Shown here: positions 16,685 through 26,900 of the stretch, one piece after another
How positions within the stretch are numbered: position 1 is the first letter of the stretch
How the letters are laid out: the number at the start of each line of letters is the position of its first letter
DNA from: an uncultured Clostridia bacterium
GTDB lineage: Bacteria; Bacillota; Clostridia; UMGS1810
DNA: 64,000 bases
Assembly (NCBI GenBank): GCA_934500705.1
Contig: CAKSTI010000002.1
Location: 124,001 to 188,000 of the forward strand
Direction of reading: 5' to 3'
Position numbers and translations under genes: made by a program
Notes under the pieces: model-generated
Told to the model about the DNA's origin: nothing
The model's input: the letters and a program-made list of their open reading frames with translations, nothing else
Databases searched by the model: none

Positions 16685-16801
16685 ATGTATAATGCTTACT
16701 TTTCATAAGCATTCCCCCTTTCATAGACTCGACATTTCTGCCTGTGAATATAAAAGTGGGCACAACCGCCGGTGAAAACACCGTTAAGAAATCTTGCCTT
16801 G

Positions 16802-16836
16802 ACCATATTATACTGCAAAATACAACATATTCCAAG
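16802..16836 (-). promoter_or_regulatory. Promoter of the locus 1 peptide mRNA
   Basis: On the minus strand TTGGAA, 17 bp and TATAAT are visible within this stretch. The transcript then begins with AAGGCAAGATTTC and carries GGCGGTTGTGCC (16759-16770) in its leader. Confidence 0.7.
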
Positions 16837-16868
16837 TATTAACATTTTGGGACAGCGCTAACAATCAA

Positions 16869-17600
16869 TTATTTTGTTTTGCCTTCCACAATGCAATATG
16901 TTCTTTTGATGAAATCAGAATAATTATTCAATATAACATTGTCATCAAATGTGTCTTCTATTTTATTGGAATATGTAATCAGACCCTCGTTATCGATAAC
17001 GCTTTTATAATATTCGGCATATTCTTTTGAATTTTCAAACTTATAGTCTACGCTTTTTTCCTTCAAATTCAACAGTACTATCAACGTTTTGTCCGGTGTG
17101 TGGTAAAATGTGTCGGGATTGTCTTTTGAAAGGGCAATGTATTTTTCAAGGTTGTGCTCGGAAATTACATCGTATTTTAAAAATTCGCCTCCGTTTTTGT
17201 AATAAGGCACTTTTTCAAATATAATAAAAATCTGAAAATAAGGAATTGAATTTGAGCGAATATTGGCAGTCTCTCCAAGCATATTTTCAAAATAGTTGTT
17301 GCTGTTTTGCGAATAGTTCCTCATAACAAATTTTACCGCATAACCTGCAACGGGTTTACCGTTTTTGCTGACAGTAATATCCACATTTTTAGGATAATAT
17401 CTCCCTGTAATTGTACCTTCCTTATCATCACCGTATCCCTGGGATTTAATTGTATATTCTCCGCCAAACATATCGGCTAAATCCCGGGCTATATGTCCGT
17501 GTAAGGATTTCAGCTTTGCGGTGGAACGTGAAGAGTTCCTGTTTAAGTACGTTTTAAATGATTTTGTTACCGCCTCTAAAAATTGTTCGTTTGTACGCAT
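16869..17600 (-). CDS. Predicted type II restriction endonuclease
   Basis: A 243-residue protein paired with an adenine methyltransferase. A PD-(D/E)xK-like core is suggested by KNVDITVSKNGKPVAGYAVK, with an acidic residue, a short spacer and a lysine on adjacent strands, followed by FVMRNYSQNSNNYFENMLGE. The family is not recognised by name, so the assignment rests on gene pairing and this motif. Its start at 17600 overlaps the end of the methyltransferase by 25 bp, giving a methyltransferase-first operon that protects the host before cutting starts. The region is visibly AT-richer than its neighbours, which suggests transfer. Confidence 0.65.
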   Translation of the reverse strand: MRTNEQFLEAVTKSFKTYLNRNSSRSTAKLKSLHGHIARDLADMFGGEYTIKSQGYGDDKEGTITGRYYPKNVDITVSKNGKPVAGYAVKFVMRNYSQNSNNYFENMLGETANIRSNSIPYFQIFIIFEKVPYYKNGGEFLKYDVISEHNLEKYIALSKDNPDTFYHTPDKTLIVLLNLKEKSVDYKFENSKEYAEYYKSVIDNEGLITYSNKIEDTFDDNVILNNYSDFIKRTYCIVEGKTK

Positions 17601-19048
17601 AAAAACCCTCCGTCGTATGCAAATTTATAATCCAAGAATGTTTTTACATCTTTTGATGAAAATGTATAATAGCCGCCGCTTTTGTACTTTCCGAGCAGCA
17701 AAACATAATCTGTAAATTCTTTGCTTTTTAAAGCCTTTTTAATTTCCGACATAGGAACAGTGTCGCTTGTGAGATACAATCCTCCGTAGACGCCTGTTCC
17801 GGCAGGGGCGTCAGCAAATTTAATATCATCTTCACTTCTTATTAAAGAATTTATAGAAAGCTTGTCCTTAAAGGTGTCGCCGATAGCCTGACTCCTTCCG
17901 TAAGCATACCAATGATTTCTGTCACTGTTTTCATTGCTTCTGTTCAAAAGTTTTTCCTCATTGGCTTTTAGGTAGGAATACATTTTTGAGTCAGATTTTA
18001 TTTCTTTTTCGTCAATTAATTCCCCTGAGTTTGTATAGGGGAAAAAAGCCTTTTTAACAATCCCCTTTGATGCCTTAACTACCGGGATAATAAATCTTGA
18101 AGTAAAATCAAAATCCCTTATAAAAACGTTATCGCACAAGGTCGCATACCCGTTTTTAACTTTTATATCGGAAACACCGGAATTTAAAAGCACATCCGAC
18201 AGCAATTTTAATTGCTCTTTTGCCGCAAAAAAATAATTGCCGGCAATATAAAATTCTTTTGGCGTAAGTGTTTCCGCATAGTAAGGCGATTTGCTTTCTT
18301 CGTCGAATTGGTAATACTTTACGCTGCCGTCGGATTTATTGTTTTTTAAAACAGTAATAGCAGTATAAGTCATTGACTTAAATGCCTGATAATGCTTTAA
18401 GTCGCATATTTTGTCCAAATAATTGTTTGATACAAAAACCTTTCTCATATATGAGCCCGCCACACTGTTAAAGAAAGAGCTTGGCGTAATATAGCCCAAA
18501 GTTCCGTTTTTTGACAACATTTTTATTCCTATTTCGTAAAAGACAATATACATATCGGTCATACCGCCCTGCGCAAAGGAGAAAGATTTAATACTGTCAA
18601 AGTAATTGCCTAAATTGTGTACTCTTATATACGGAGGATTTCCCAACACATAGTCCATTTTTCCGTTGTATCTTGTTACAGTAAGGGTATCATCACAAAT
18701 TATGTCCCAATGAATATCGGTCATTTGCTCTTTGTCAAAAAAATCGTCCAGTCTGTTTACGCATTTGACCCTTTCGGAATTTTCAATTTCAATTCCGTGG
18801 ATATATGTTTCTAAGTCACTTTTAATTTCCGAATAAGAATAATTGGCTCTCTTTGCTTCCAGATAGTACCGTTGTGCAATTCTAATCAAAAATGCACCGT
18901 CACCGCAGCTGTTATCAATAACGTGCTTTTTCAGTATCGTTTCACCGCAATAACCGGACATATCAAGTACACTGTCCACTATAAAATCGGGTGTATAAAA
19001 TCTGCCGTTTTCTTTTTCTGCACTAATATCTTTTTTGGGGTTCCTCAT
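17576..19048 (-). CDS. Type II DNA N6-adenine methyltransferase (TaqI/Eco57I-like)
   Basis: A 490-residue adenine methyltransferase. Residues near the start read GRFYTPDFIVDSVLDMSGY, then the SAM-binding motif I DNSCGDGAFLIRIA, and the catalytic motif IV NPPY in MDYVLGNPPYIRVHN. The C-terminal half resembles the TaqI-type specificity domain. It would methylate adenine in the recognition site of the partner nuclease. The ATG at 19048 with AAGGA upstream is chosen over a longer frame. A TATAAT-like -10 lies about 50 bp upstream on the minus strand, without a convincing -35. AT-rich composition marks the pair as a likely acquired island. Confidence 0.88.
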   Translation of the reverse strand: MRNPKKDISAEKENGRFYTPDFIVDSVLDMSGYCGETILKKHVIDNSCGDGAFLIRIAQRYYLEAKRANYSYSEIKSDLETYIHGIEIENSERVKCVNRLDDFFDKEQMTDIHWDIICDDTLTVTRYNGKMDYVLGNPPYIRVHNLGNYFDSIKSFSFAQGGMTDMYIVFYEIGIKMLSKNGTLGYITPSSFFNSVAGSYMRKVFVSNNYLDKICDLKHYQAFKSMTYTAITVLKNNKSDGSVKYYQFDEESKSPYYAETLTPKEFYIAGNYFFAAKEQLKLLSDVLLNSGVSDIKVKNGYATLCDNVFIRDFDFTSRFIIPVVKASKGIVKKAFFPYTNSGELIDEKEIKSDSKMYSYLKANEEKLLNRSNENSDRNHWYAYGRSQAIGDTFKDKLSINSLIRSEDDIKFADAPAGTGVYGGLYLTSDTVPMSEIKKALKSKEFTDYVLLLGKYKSGGYYTFSSKDVKTFLDYKFAYDGGFLCVQTNNF

Positions 19049-19254
19049 AGCTTTTCCTTTTTTAAACAATTTGCCCGCTCGATTTATATTACGGGCATTA
19101 TAACAAGTATATTGTAACATATGTTCTTAAAATAATCAACTCGTAAGTGTGATTTTATATTTTGCGGAAATGGCAGTGGTATTGATATTTTAACCTTGTA
19201 TCACATATAATTAGTAAGGCGGTTTAAGTTCCGCTGCCTTATAGGGGGATTGAG

Positions 19255-20079
19255 ATGAACACGCTTTTGTTTGAAGAAACAGCGCTTTGCCGCAGAGGAT
19301 TTGCCGAATACGGCGAAAGGCACGGCGGACTTTACATAAAATACAGTATAGAATTTAAAGAGAATATAACGGATATATTTAAACTGACTGCCCTCAGTTC
19401 CAAAAAGCCTTTTGCAGTACCGATTGTGGCAGATACGGCGGTGGTTGAAAACTTGTGCGCCGCATCGCAAAGGGAAATCTCGCACGCAACGCTTGTACGG
19501 CACGGTTACACCGCAGACGATATTGATACATTTGTTTTGATTAAAAAGTGTGCCGACGGCTCGTGGGGCGATGTGGCGACACGATGCTTCGGCGGAATTG
19601 TTTGGGACGCAGAGGGCGCTTTTAAGGCGGATTTGACGGCAATATCCCATAGCCCGACGGAAAAGGGCAAGGAGATTTTAAAATCCATAAAAGAACTGAC
19701 AAAATGCCGTTCTCCCGAAACTGCGCAAAAATGGAGGGAAAAGGTATCGGCGGCGGTAAACGGTATGGAAAGGTACAAAAATGCGCCTGTAACGGGGTAT
19801 GAGTGGTATACATCATACGATATTCGTCCGCCCGTTCCCCTCTCGGCATATCGGCATCTTTTGTACGTAACACAGGTTATAACTTGCTTTGACCGTGACG
19901 GGTTCTATCTTTTCGGTACGGCGGACGGCGGTCACACGGCACTTGCGGTGCGCTCCGATGGCTCAAATCCATTTGTCAATGCTGATGACTGCGCCGTTAA
20001 AAACGGCAGCTGGTGGACGGTTGGAGTCTATCTCGGAGATGACGGGCAGTATTTTGAGAAAGCGGAGTTAAAAGACTAA
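19255..20079 (+). CDS. Protein of unknown function
   Basis: A 274-residue protein with no signal peptide or membrane segment and no recognised family. The first half is mixed alpha/beta with VAVPIVADTAVV-like hydrophobic strands (here FAVPIVADTAVVENLCAA). The middle is helical and lysine-rich (KGKEILKSIKELTKCRSPET). The last third has many aromatic residues (YEWYTSYDIRPPVPLSAYRH, GSWWTVGVYLGDDGQY). The start at ATG 19255 has GGGGGATTGAG upstream. It stands alone between the restriction-modification island and rpoC, sharing the terminator hairpin with rpoC. Codon use is like the core genes, not like the island. Confidence 0.6.
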   Translation: MNTLLFEETALCRRGFAEYGERHGGLYIKYSIEFKENITDIFKLTALSSKKPFAVPIVADTAVVENLCAASQREISHATLVRHGYTADDIDTFVLIKKCADGSWGDVATRCFGGIVWDAEGAFKADLTAISHSPTEKGKEILKSIKELTKCRSPETAQKWREKVSAAVNGMERYKNAPVTGYEWYTSYDIRPPVPLSAYRHLLYVTQVITCFDRDGFYLFGTADGGHTALAVRSDGSNPFVNADDCAVKNGSWWTVGVYLGDDGQYFEKAELKD

Positions 20080-20085
20080 AAACGC

Positions 20086-20123
20086 AAAGACAGGAACGCA
20101 AAAGCGCTCCTGTCTTTATCTTT
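20086..20123. terminator. Terminator between the unknown gene and rpoC
   Basis: Stem AAAGACAGGA/TCCTGTCTTT plus an inner CGC/GCG pair, with A- and T-runs on both sides, so it can serve both converging genes. Confidence 0.8.
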
Positions 20124-20201
20124 GTAAATATAACAAGGTTTCAAGGCACCCAACTGCAATCTTTGATTGCGTTATCGGGTCGGGTGCTCATCATATCTAC
20201 G

Positions 20202-23200
20202 TTAAATTTCAGTCGGTACAGATGTCTGTATTATCGGCGTTACAACTTCAACGTCCTGGTACACTTGAAGTCCTGTTCCTGCCGGAATAAGTTTACCGAT
20301 GATAACATTCTCTTTAAGACCGATAAGCGGATCCTTCTTGCCCTTGATAGCGGCGTCTGTGAGAACTCTCGTTGTTTCCTGGAACGATGCCGCCGAGAGG
20401 AATGAGTCTGTGGCAAGCGCCGTCTTGGTGATACCGAGGAGAACCGGTGAGCACTCCGGAGGAGTGAGTCCGTCTGCGACGGTGTTTCTCTTAACTTCCT
20501 CAAACTCTGCTCTGTCAATGAGTGAGCCTATGAGGAGGTTTGTATCGCCGGGGTCCTCAATCTTAACCTTTCTTATCATCTGGCGAACGATAACTTCAAT
20601 ATGCTTATCGTTGATGTCGATACCTTGCAGGCGGTAAACCCTCTGAACCTCACGAATGAGGTAATCGGTAACTGCCTTGATACCTTCTGCTCCCATAACA
20701 CGTACAAGGTCCTGCGGATAGATTGAACCTTCGGTAAGCTCCTGGGCAAGGGCAACGGTGTCGCCGTCCATAACTTTGAGCCTTGAACCGTAGGGAATGA
20801 GGTAAGTGTGAGTTATGCCGTCTTCTGTTGTGATGATTGCCTCTCTCTTTTTGCCTTCCTCAATCTTAACCGTTCCTGCCTCCTCTGCGATAATCGCAAC
20901 GCCCTTGGGTCGTCTTGCCTCAAAGAGTTCCTCGACTCTGGGCAGACCCTGGGTGATGTCGTCTCCGGCAAGTCCGCCGGCGTGGAACGTTCTCATTGTA
21001 AGCTGTGTACCCGGCTCACCGATGGACTGTGCGGCTATGATGCCGACTGCCTCTCCGGCGTCTACCATCTCTCCCGATGAGAGGTTGGAGCCGTAGCACT
21101 TAGCGCAGATACCTATTCTTGCCTTACAGGTCAATATGCTTCTTATCTTTGCCTCGGTTACGCCTGCGGCGTCTACCTTGTTTGCAATAGCCTCGTTCAT
21201 AAGCTGACCGGCCATTACTATAACTTCGCCCGTTTCGGGGTTTTTGATGTCTTCAATGGCAACTCTGCCTATGAGTCTGTCACGGAAGCTCTCTATGACC
21301 TCATTGCCAATCTTGATTGCCTTAACTGTGATACCCTCTGTATCGCCGCAGTCGTCCTCACGGATAATAACGTCCTGAGATACGTCGACAAGACGTCTGG
21401 TAAGGTAACCGGAGTCGGCAGTTCTAAGAGCCGTATCGGTAAGACCTTTACGTGCACCGTGGGTGGAAATGTAATATTCCAAAACGTTGAGGCCTTCACG
21501 GAAGTTAGCCTTAATCGGAATTTCTATCGCACGGCCGGCGGTATCTGCCATAAGTCCACGCATACCGCAAAGCTGTTTAATCTGGTCCTTGCTGCCACGG
21601 GCACCGGAGGTTGCCATCATATAAATCGGGTTGTACTGGTCAAGGTTTTCCATAAGGTCGTCGGAGATGGTGTCAACGGTTTCGTTCCAGATGGAAATAA
21701 CCTTTGTGTATCTCTCCTCGTCGGTTATAAGACCACGCTTGTACTGAGCGGTTACCTTGTCAACCCTCTTTTGCGCCTCATCGAGCTTTGTATACTTGGA
21801 CTCAGGTATTTTCATATCAAATACGCTGATGGTGAGTGCGCCCTTGGTGGAGTATTTATATCCGAGTGACTTTATTGCGTCAAGAACGGTTACGGTATCG
21901 GTTGTGCCGTGCGCTCTGATGCACTTGTCAAAAATCTTTCCGAGACCTTTTTTGTCGGCGATAAAGTCCATACCGATTTCGAGCGGGAGATAGCCTACTT
22001 TGCTCCTGTCGGTTATGCCGATGTCCTGCGGAATGTTCTCGTTAAATATTATCTTACCGGCGGTTGCGTCGATAATGCCCTCGTACTCAACGCCGTTTAC
22101 GGTACGTTTGTTTATAACCTTAATAGGTGCGTGCAGTCCGAGTGCGCCCTCATTGTATGCCATAAGCACTTCGTCAAAGTTGGTAAAGTACTTAGCCTCG
22201 CCGGGTTCGCCCTCAAAGCAGCCTTCCTGCGTAAACTGAGCCGGCTTTTTGCCCTGTTCTTCAAGCTCACGGTTCATATCACGCAGGGATTTGCCCTCGG
22301 TGATAGCCTTTACGTTGTTTTTGTTAAACTCCTGGTTGCTGAGGTAGCAGACAATATCGCCAACGTTAAATCCCGTGTCGCCGGGGTCGGTAATCTTAAC
22401 TTCCTGCGGTTTGTTAAGCGTGAGGTAGTAACTACCGAGTACCATATCCTGTGTAGGAACGGTTACGGGTTTTCCGTCCTGAGGCTTTAAGAGGTTGTTT
22501 GCAGAAAGCATCAAAAATCTTGCCTCTGCCTGCGCCTCGGGTGAAAGCGGAACGTGAACTGCCATCTGGTCGCCGTCGAAGTCGGCATTGAACGCCGTAC
22601 ATACGAGCGGGTGCAGCTTTAATGCTCTGCCCTCTACCAAAATCGGCTCAAACGCCTGAATGCCCAGACGGTGAAGCGTGGGGGCACGGTTCAAAAGAAC
22701 GGGGTGCTCTTTGATTACGCCTTCGAGAATGTCCCAAACTTCGGGTTTAACACGCTCTACCATACGCTTTGCGCTCTTTATGTTGTGGCAGTAGCCTTCG
22801 GAAACAAGGCGTTTCATTACAAACGGCTTGAAAAGTTCAAGAGCCATTTCCTTAGGCAGACCGCACTGGTAAATTTTAAGTTCGGGGCCTACAACGATAA
22901 CCGAACGTCCCGAATAGTCAACACGCTTACCGAGAAGGTTCTGACGGAAACGTCCCTGCTTACCTTTGAGCATATCGGAAAGAGATTTTAGCGGTCTGTT
23001 TCCGGGGCCGGTTACTGGTCTGCCACGTCTGCCGTTGTCTATGAGTGCGTCAACAGCCTCTTGGAGCATTCTCTTTTCGTTGCGCACGATGATGTCGGGC
23101 GCTTCAAGCTCCAAAAGTCTTTTGAGACGGTTGTTTCTGTTTATAACACGTCTGTATAAATCGTTTAAATCGCTTGTTGCAAATCTGCCGCCGTCGAGCT

Positions 23201-23942
23201 GAACCATAGGTCTTATTTCCGGAGGAATTACCGGAACGGCGTCCAGTATCATCCACTCGGGGCGGTTGCCGGAAAGGCGGAAAGCCTCTACAACTTCGAG
23301 CCTTTTTGCGATACGCAGTTTCTTTTGACCCTGCGACTCGTCAAGCTCTTCTTTAAGTTCTTTGGACAGCGCCTCCAAATCTATTGCCGCAAGCAGTTCC
23401 TTTACTGCCTCTGCGCCGATGGACGCTCTGAAACCTTCTTTGCCGTACTTTTCGATAGCATCTCTGTACTCTTTTTCGGAGAGTATCTGCATAGGGGTGA
23501 GCTGTGTTCTGCCGGGGTCGATTACTATATACGACGCAAAGTAGAGCACTTTTTCCAAAATCCTGGGGCTGATGTCAAGCATAAGACCCATACGGCTCGG
23601 AATACCCTTAAAATACCAGATGTGAGATACGGGAGCCGCAAGCTCAATGTGACCCATACGCTCACGCCTTACTTTGGAGCGTGTTACCTCAACACCGCAC
23701 TTGTCGCAGACGATGCCTTTGTAGCGTATTCTCTTGTACTTTCCGCAGAAGCACTCCCAGTCCTTGGTAGGTCCGAAAATCCTTTCGCAGAAAAGTCCGT
23801 CACGCTCCGGCTTTAAGGTTCTGTAATTTATTGTTTCCGGTTTTTTAACTTCGCCGTGTGACCATTCTCTGATTTTTTCGGGAGAGGCCAAACCTATTTT
23901 AATGGCGCTGAAACTCTTTTCATCATTCATTATATCTGACAT
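20202..23942 (-). CDS. rpoC: DNA-directed RNA polymerase subunit beta'
   Basis: A 1246-residue catalytic subunit of RNA polymerase. The N-terminal zinc finger cysteines (C64, C66, C79, C82), the NADFDGDQMAVHVPL metal-binding motif, and the bridge-helix and trigger-loop region (GEPGTQLTMRTFHAGG) are all present. Length is normal for Firmicutes. The ATG at 23942 has AGAAAGGAG upstream and lies 14 bp after rpoB, so both are on one message. A terminator hairpin at 20086-20123 follows. Confidence 0.98.
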   Translation of the reverse strand: MSDIMNDEKSFSAIKIGLASPEKIREWSHGEVKKPETINYRTLKPERDGLFCERIFGPTKDWECFCGKYKRIRYKGIVCDKCGVEVTRSKVRRERMGHIELAAPVSHIWYFKGIPSRMGLMLDISPRILEKVLYFASYIVIDPGRTQLTPMQILSEKEYRDAIEKYGKEGFRASIGAEAVKELLAAIDLEALSKELKEELDESQGQKKLRIAKRLEVVEAFRLSGNRPEWMILDAVPVIPPEIRPMVQLDGGRFATSDLNDLYRRVINRNNRLKRLLELEAPDIIVRNEKRMLQEAVDALIDNGRRGRPVTGPGNRPLKSLSDMLKGKQGRFRQNLLGKRVDYSGRSVIVVGPELKIYQCGLPKEMALELFKPFVMKRLVSEGYCHNIKSAKRMVERVKPEVWDILEGVIKEHPVLLNRAPTLHRLGIQAFEPILVEGRALKLHPLVCTAFNADFDGDQMAVHVPLSPEAQAEARFLMLSANNLLKPQDGKPVTVPTQDMVLGSYYLTLNKPQEVKITDPGDTGFNVGDIVCYLSNQEFNKNNVKAITEGKSLRDMNRELEEQGKKPAQFTQEGCFEGEPGEAKYFTNFDEVLMAYNEGALGLHAPIKVINKRTVNGVEYEGIIDATAGKIIFNENIPQDIGITDRSKVGYLPLEIGMDFIADKKGLGKIFDKCIRAHGTTDTVTVLDAIKSLGYKYSTKGALTISVFDMKIPESKYTKLDEAQKRVDKVTAQYKRGLITDEERYTKVISIWNETVDTISDDLMENLDQYNPIYMMATSGARGSKDQIKQLCGMRGLMADTAGRAIEIPIKANFREGLNVLEYYISTHGARKGLTDTALRTADSGYLTRRLVDVSQDVIIREDDCGDTEGITVKAIKIGNEVIESFRDRLIGRVAIEDIKNPETGEVIVMAGQLMNEAIANKVDAAGVTEAKIRSILTCKARIGICAKCYGSNLSSGEMVDAGEAVGIIAAQSIGEPGTQLTMRTFHAGGLAGDDITQGLPRVEELFEARRPKGVAIIAEEAGTVKIEEGKKREAIITTEDGITHTYLIPYGSRLKVMDGDTVALAQELTEGSIYPQDLVRVMGAEGIKAVTDYLIREVQRVYRLQGIDINDKHIEVIVRQMIRKVKIEDPGDTNLLIGSLIDRAEFEEVKRNTVADGLTPPECSPVLLGITKTALATDSFLSAASFQETTRVLTDAAIKGKKDPLIGLKENVIIGKLIPAGTGLQVYQDVEVVTPIIQTSVPTEI

Positions 23943-23956
23943 AAGCGTTCTCCTTT

Positions 23957-26900
23957 CTACTGGTCACTGCCAAAATCATCTATGCTGCTGTCTATGCTGT
24001 CTATGCTGTCTATGTTGTCATCGTCAAAGTCTATGGCGATGTCGTCCAAATCCAGCGGACTCGGCCCATCGTCGGAGTCAAAGTCAAATTCGAGTACCGG
24101 CTCGCTCTCGCTGTCGTCATCATCATTCATAAAGTTTGCAAAGAGGTCGTCGGGGTCGTCGCTGTCCTGCTTATCCTTGTTGTCGTCCTCAGGTTCGTCC
24201 ATAAGGTAATAGTCGTCGCCGTCCTCAAAGTTAAACTTGAAGCCGTCGTCATCGAGCGACTCTTTGAGGATTATTTCCTCGTCGTTTTCGTCAAGGACTT
24301 TTACGTCAAGACCGAGTGACTGCAACTCTTTTATGAGCACTTTGAAAGACTCCGGAACGCCCGGCTTGGGAATATTTGTTCCCTTGACGATGCTCTCGTA
24401 GGTCTTGACACGTCCCACGATGTCGTCCGACTTAACCGTGAGTATTTCTTGAAGCGTGTATGCGGCGCCGTATGCTTCGAGCGCCCAAACTTCCATCTCA
24501 CCGAAACGCTGACCGCCGAACTGAGCTTTACCGCCGAGAGGCTGCTGAGTTACAAGCGAGTAGGGGCCGGTGCTCCTTGCGTGGATTTTGTCATCAACAA
24601 GGTGATGCAGTTTAAGGTAATACATATATCCGACTGTAACCGGGCCGTCGAACGGGTCGCCGGTTCTGCCGTCGTAGAGAACGGTCTTGCCGTCCACGTT
24701 TTTGCCTGCCATTTTGAGCGCCTCGCAGATGTCTGCCTCGGTTGCTCCGTCAAATACCGGCGTTGCAATCTTCCAGCCGAGCGCCTTTGCGGCGTAACCC
24801 AAGTGGACTTCGAGCACCTGACCGATGTTCATTCGGGAAGGTACGCCCAAGGGGTTGAGCACAATTTGAAGCGGAGTGCCGTCCGGGAGGAAAGGCATAT
24901 CCTCCTCGGGGAGTATTCTGGAAATAACGCCCTTGTTACCGTGGCGTCCCGCCATTTTATCTCCGACGGAAATCTTTCTCTTTTGCGCTATATAGCATCT
25001 TACGAGCTGATTTACGCCGGGCGCCATCTCGTCGCCGTTTTCACGGGTGAAAATCTTGACGTCCACAACGATACCTGCCTCGCCGTGCGGAACACGCAGC
25101 GATGTATCTCTTACATCTCTTGCCTTCTCGCCGAATATTGCACGCAGAAGTCTTTCCTCTGCGCTAAGCTCTGTCTCGCCCTTAGGCGTTACCTTGCCGA
25201 CAAGAATATCTCCGGCTCTTACCTCGGCGCCTATTCTTACGATGCCTCGCTCGTCAATATCTTTGAGTGCGTCCTCGCCGACGTTGGAAATATCTCTTGT
25301 GATTTCCTCTGCGCCGAGTTTGGTATCTCTTGCCTCGCACTCGTATTCCTCTATGTGAATTGAGGTGAACACGTCCTCTTTAACAAGTCTTTCGTTAATG
25401 AGGATAGCGTCCTCGTAGTTGTAACCTTCCCACGTCATAAAGCCGATGAGAATGTTCTTGCCGAGGGCAATTTCTCCGTTAGAGGTGGAGGGGCCGTCGG
25501 CGATTATATCGCCCTTTTCAACCTGGTCGTTGTAGTTGACAATCGGTCTTTGGTTGATGCAGGTGCTCTGGTTGGAACGCAGGAACTTGGTGAGGTGATA
25601 TGTCCTTACGTTTCCGTCGTTTTCCTTAATCTGAATTTCGTCTGCGCCGACGCTTATTACTCTGCCGCTCTCTTTGGCGAGCACGCATACGCCGGAGTCT
25701 TTTGCCGCTTTGTACTCCATACCGGTGCCGACAATCGGCGCCTCGGTCTTTAAGAGCGGCACTGCCTGACGCTGCATATTGGAACCCATCAGGGCACGGA
25801 CGGCGTCGTCGTTTTCGAGGAACGGTATCATAGCCGTTGCGACGGACACAATCTGCCTGGGGGATACGTCAACGTAGTCAACCTGCGAGGGGTCAACTTC
25901 TATAAATTCGTCACGGTATCTTACGATAACAGTGTCGCTTACAAACGTTCCGTCGGGGTTCAGCTTTTCACTCGCCGGGGCAACCTTGTAGTTGTCCTCG
26001 ATGTCGGCGGTCATATACTCAACCTCGTCGGTAACCTTTAAGCTGTCTTTGTCAAACTTTCTGTACGGTGCCTCGATAAAGCCGTATTCGTTAATCTTTG
26101 CGTAGGACGCAAGGGAGTTGATAAGTCCGATGTTAGGGCCTTCCGGCGTTTCTATCGGGCACATTCTGCCGTAATGGGAGTGGTGAACGTCACGCACTTC
26201 AAATCCGGCTCTCTCACGGCTGAGTCCGCCGGGGCCGAGGGCGGAAAGACGTCTTTTGTGCGTAAGCTCTGCAAGCGGGTTTGTCTGATCCATAAACTGT
26301 GAAAGCTGTGACGAACCGAAAAATTCCTTAATTGCGCTTACAACAGGTCTTGAATTTATAAGACCCTGAGGAGTTACGGAGTCTAAGTCCTGAATTGTCA
26401 TTCTCTCTCTTACAACTCTTTCGAGTCTTGAAAGACCTATTCTGAACTGGTTCTGTAAAAGCTCGCCGACCGCACGCAGTCTTCTGTTGCCCAGGTGGTC
26501 GATGTCGTCCGTTGTGCCGAGTCCGTGGGCAAGTCCCAGATGATAGTTGATTGACGCCAGAATATCGTCGTTTATTATATGTTTGGGGATAAGCTCGTCA
26601 CGGCGCTCGTCTATTGCCTTTTTAATGTCGTCCTCGGACTCGAATTCGTCCAGGATTTCATTCAAAATATCAAAGCGCACAAGCTCGTCTATTTCAAGCT
26701 CGTCGATGTTAAAGTCCACAAAGTCGTGAATGTTTACCATTCCGTTTGAGAAAACTTTAACCTTTTTGCCCTCTACGTCGAGGTAGACAACGTTGACGCC
26801 GGCTCTGCCGATTTTTTCGGCAAGTTCTGCCGTTACGCTCTCGCCCGCCGTCGCCATAATTTCGCCCGTGGACGGGTCTGCCACGTTCTCTGCAAGGACG

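Noticed and set aside
16584..16706. 40-codon frame starting at ATG 16706 as the real product of locus 1
   Set aside because: Not hydrophobic, and it runs straight through the terminator stem. It may be translated as a coupling frame but is unlikely to be the functional peptide.
24449..25363. Long open frames on the plus strand opposite rpoB
   Set aside because: Shadows of the codon pattern of rpoB; no start signals and no recognisable protein features.
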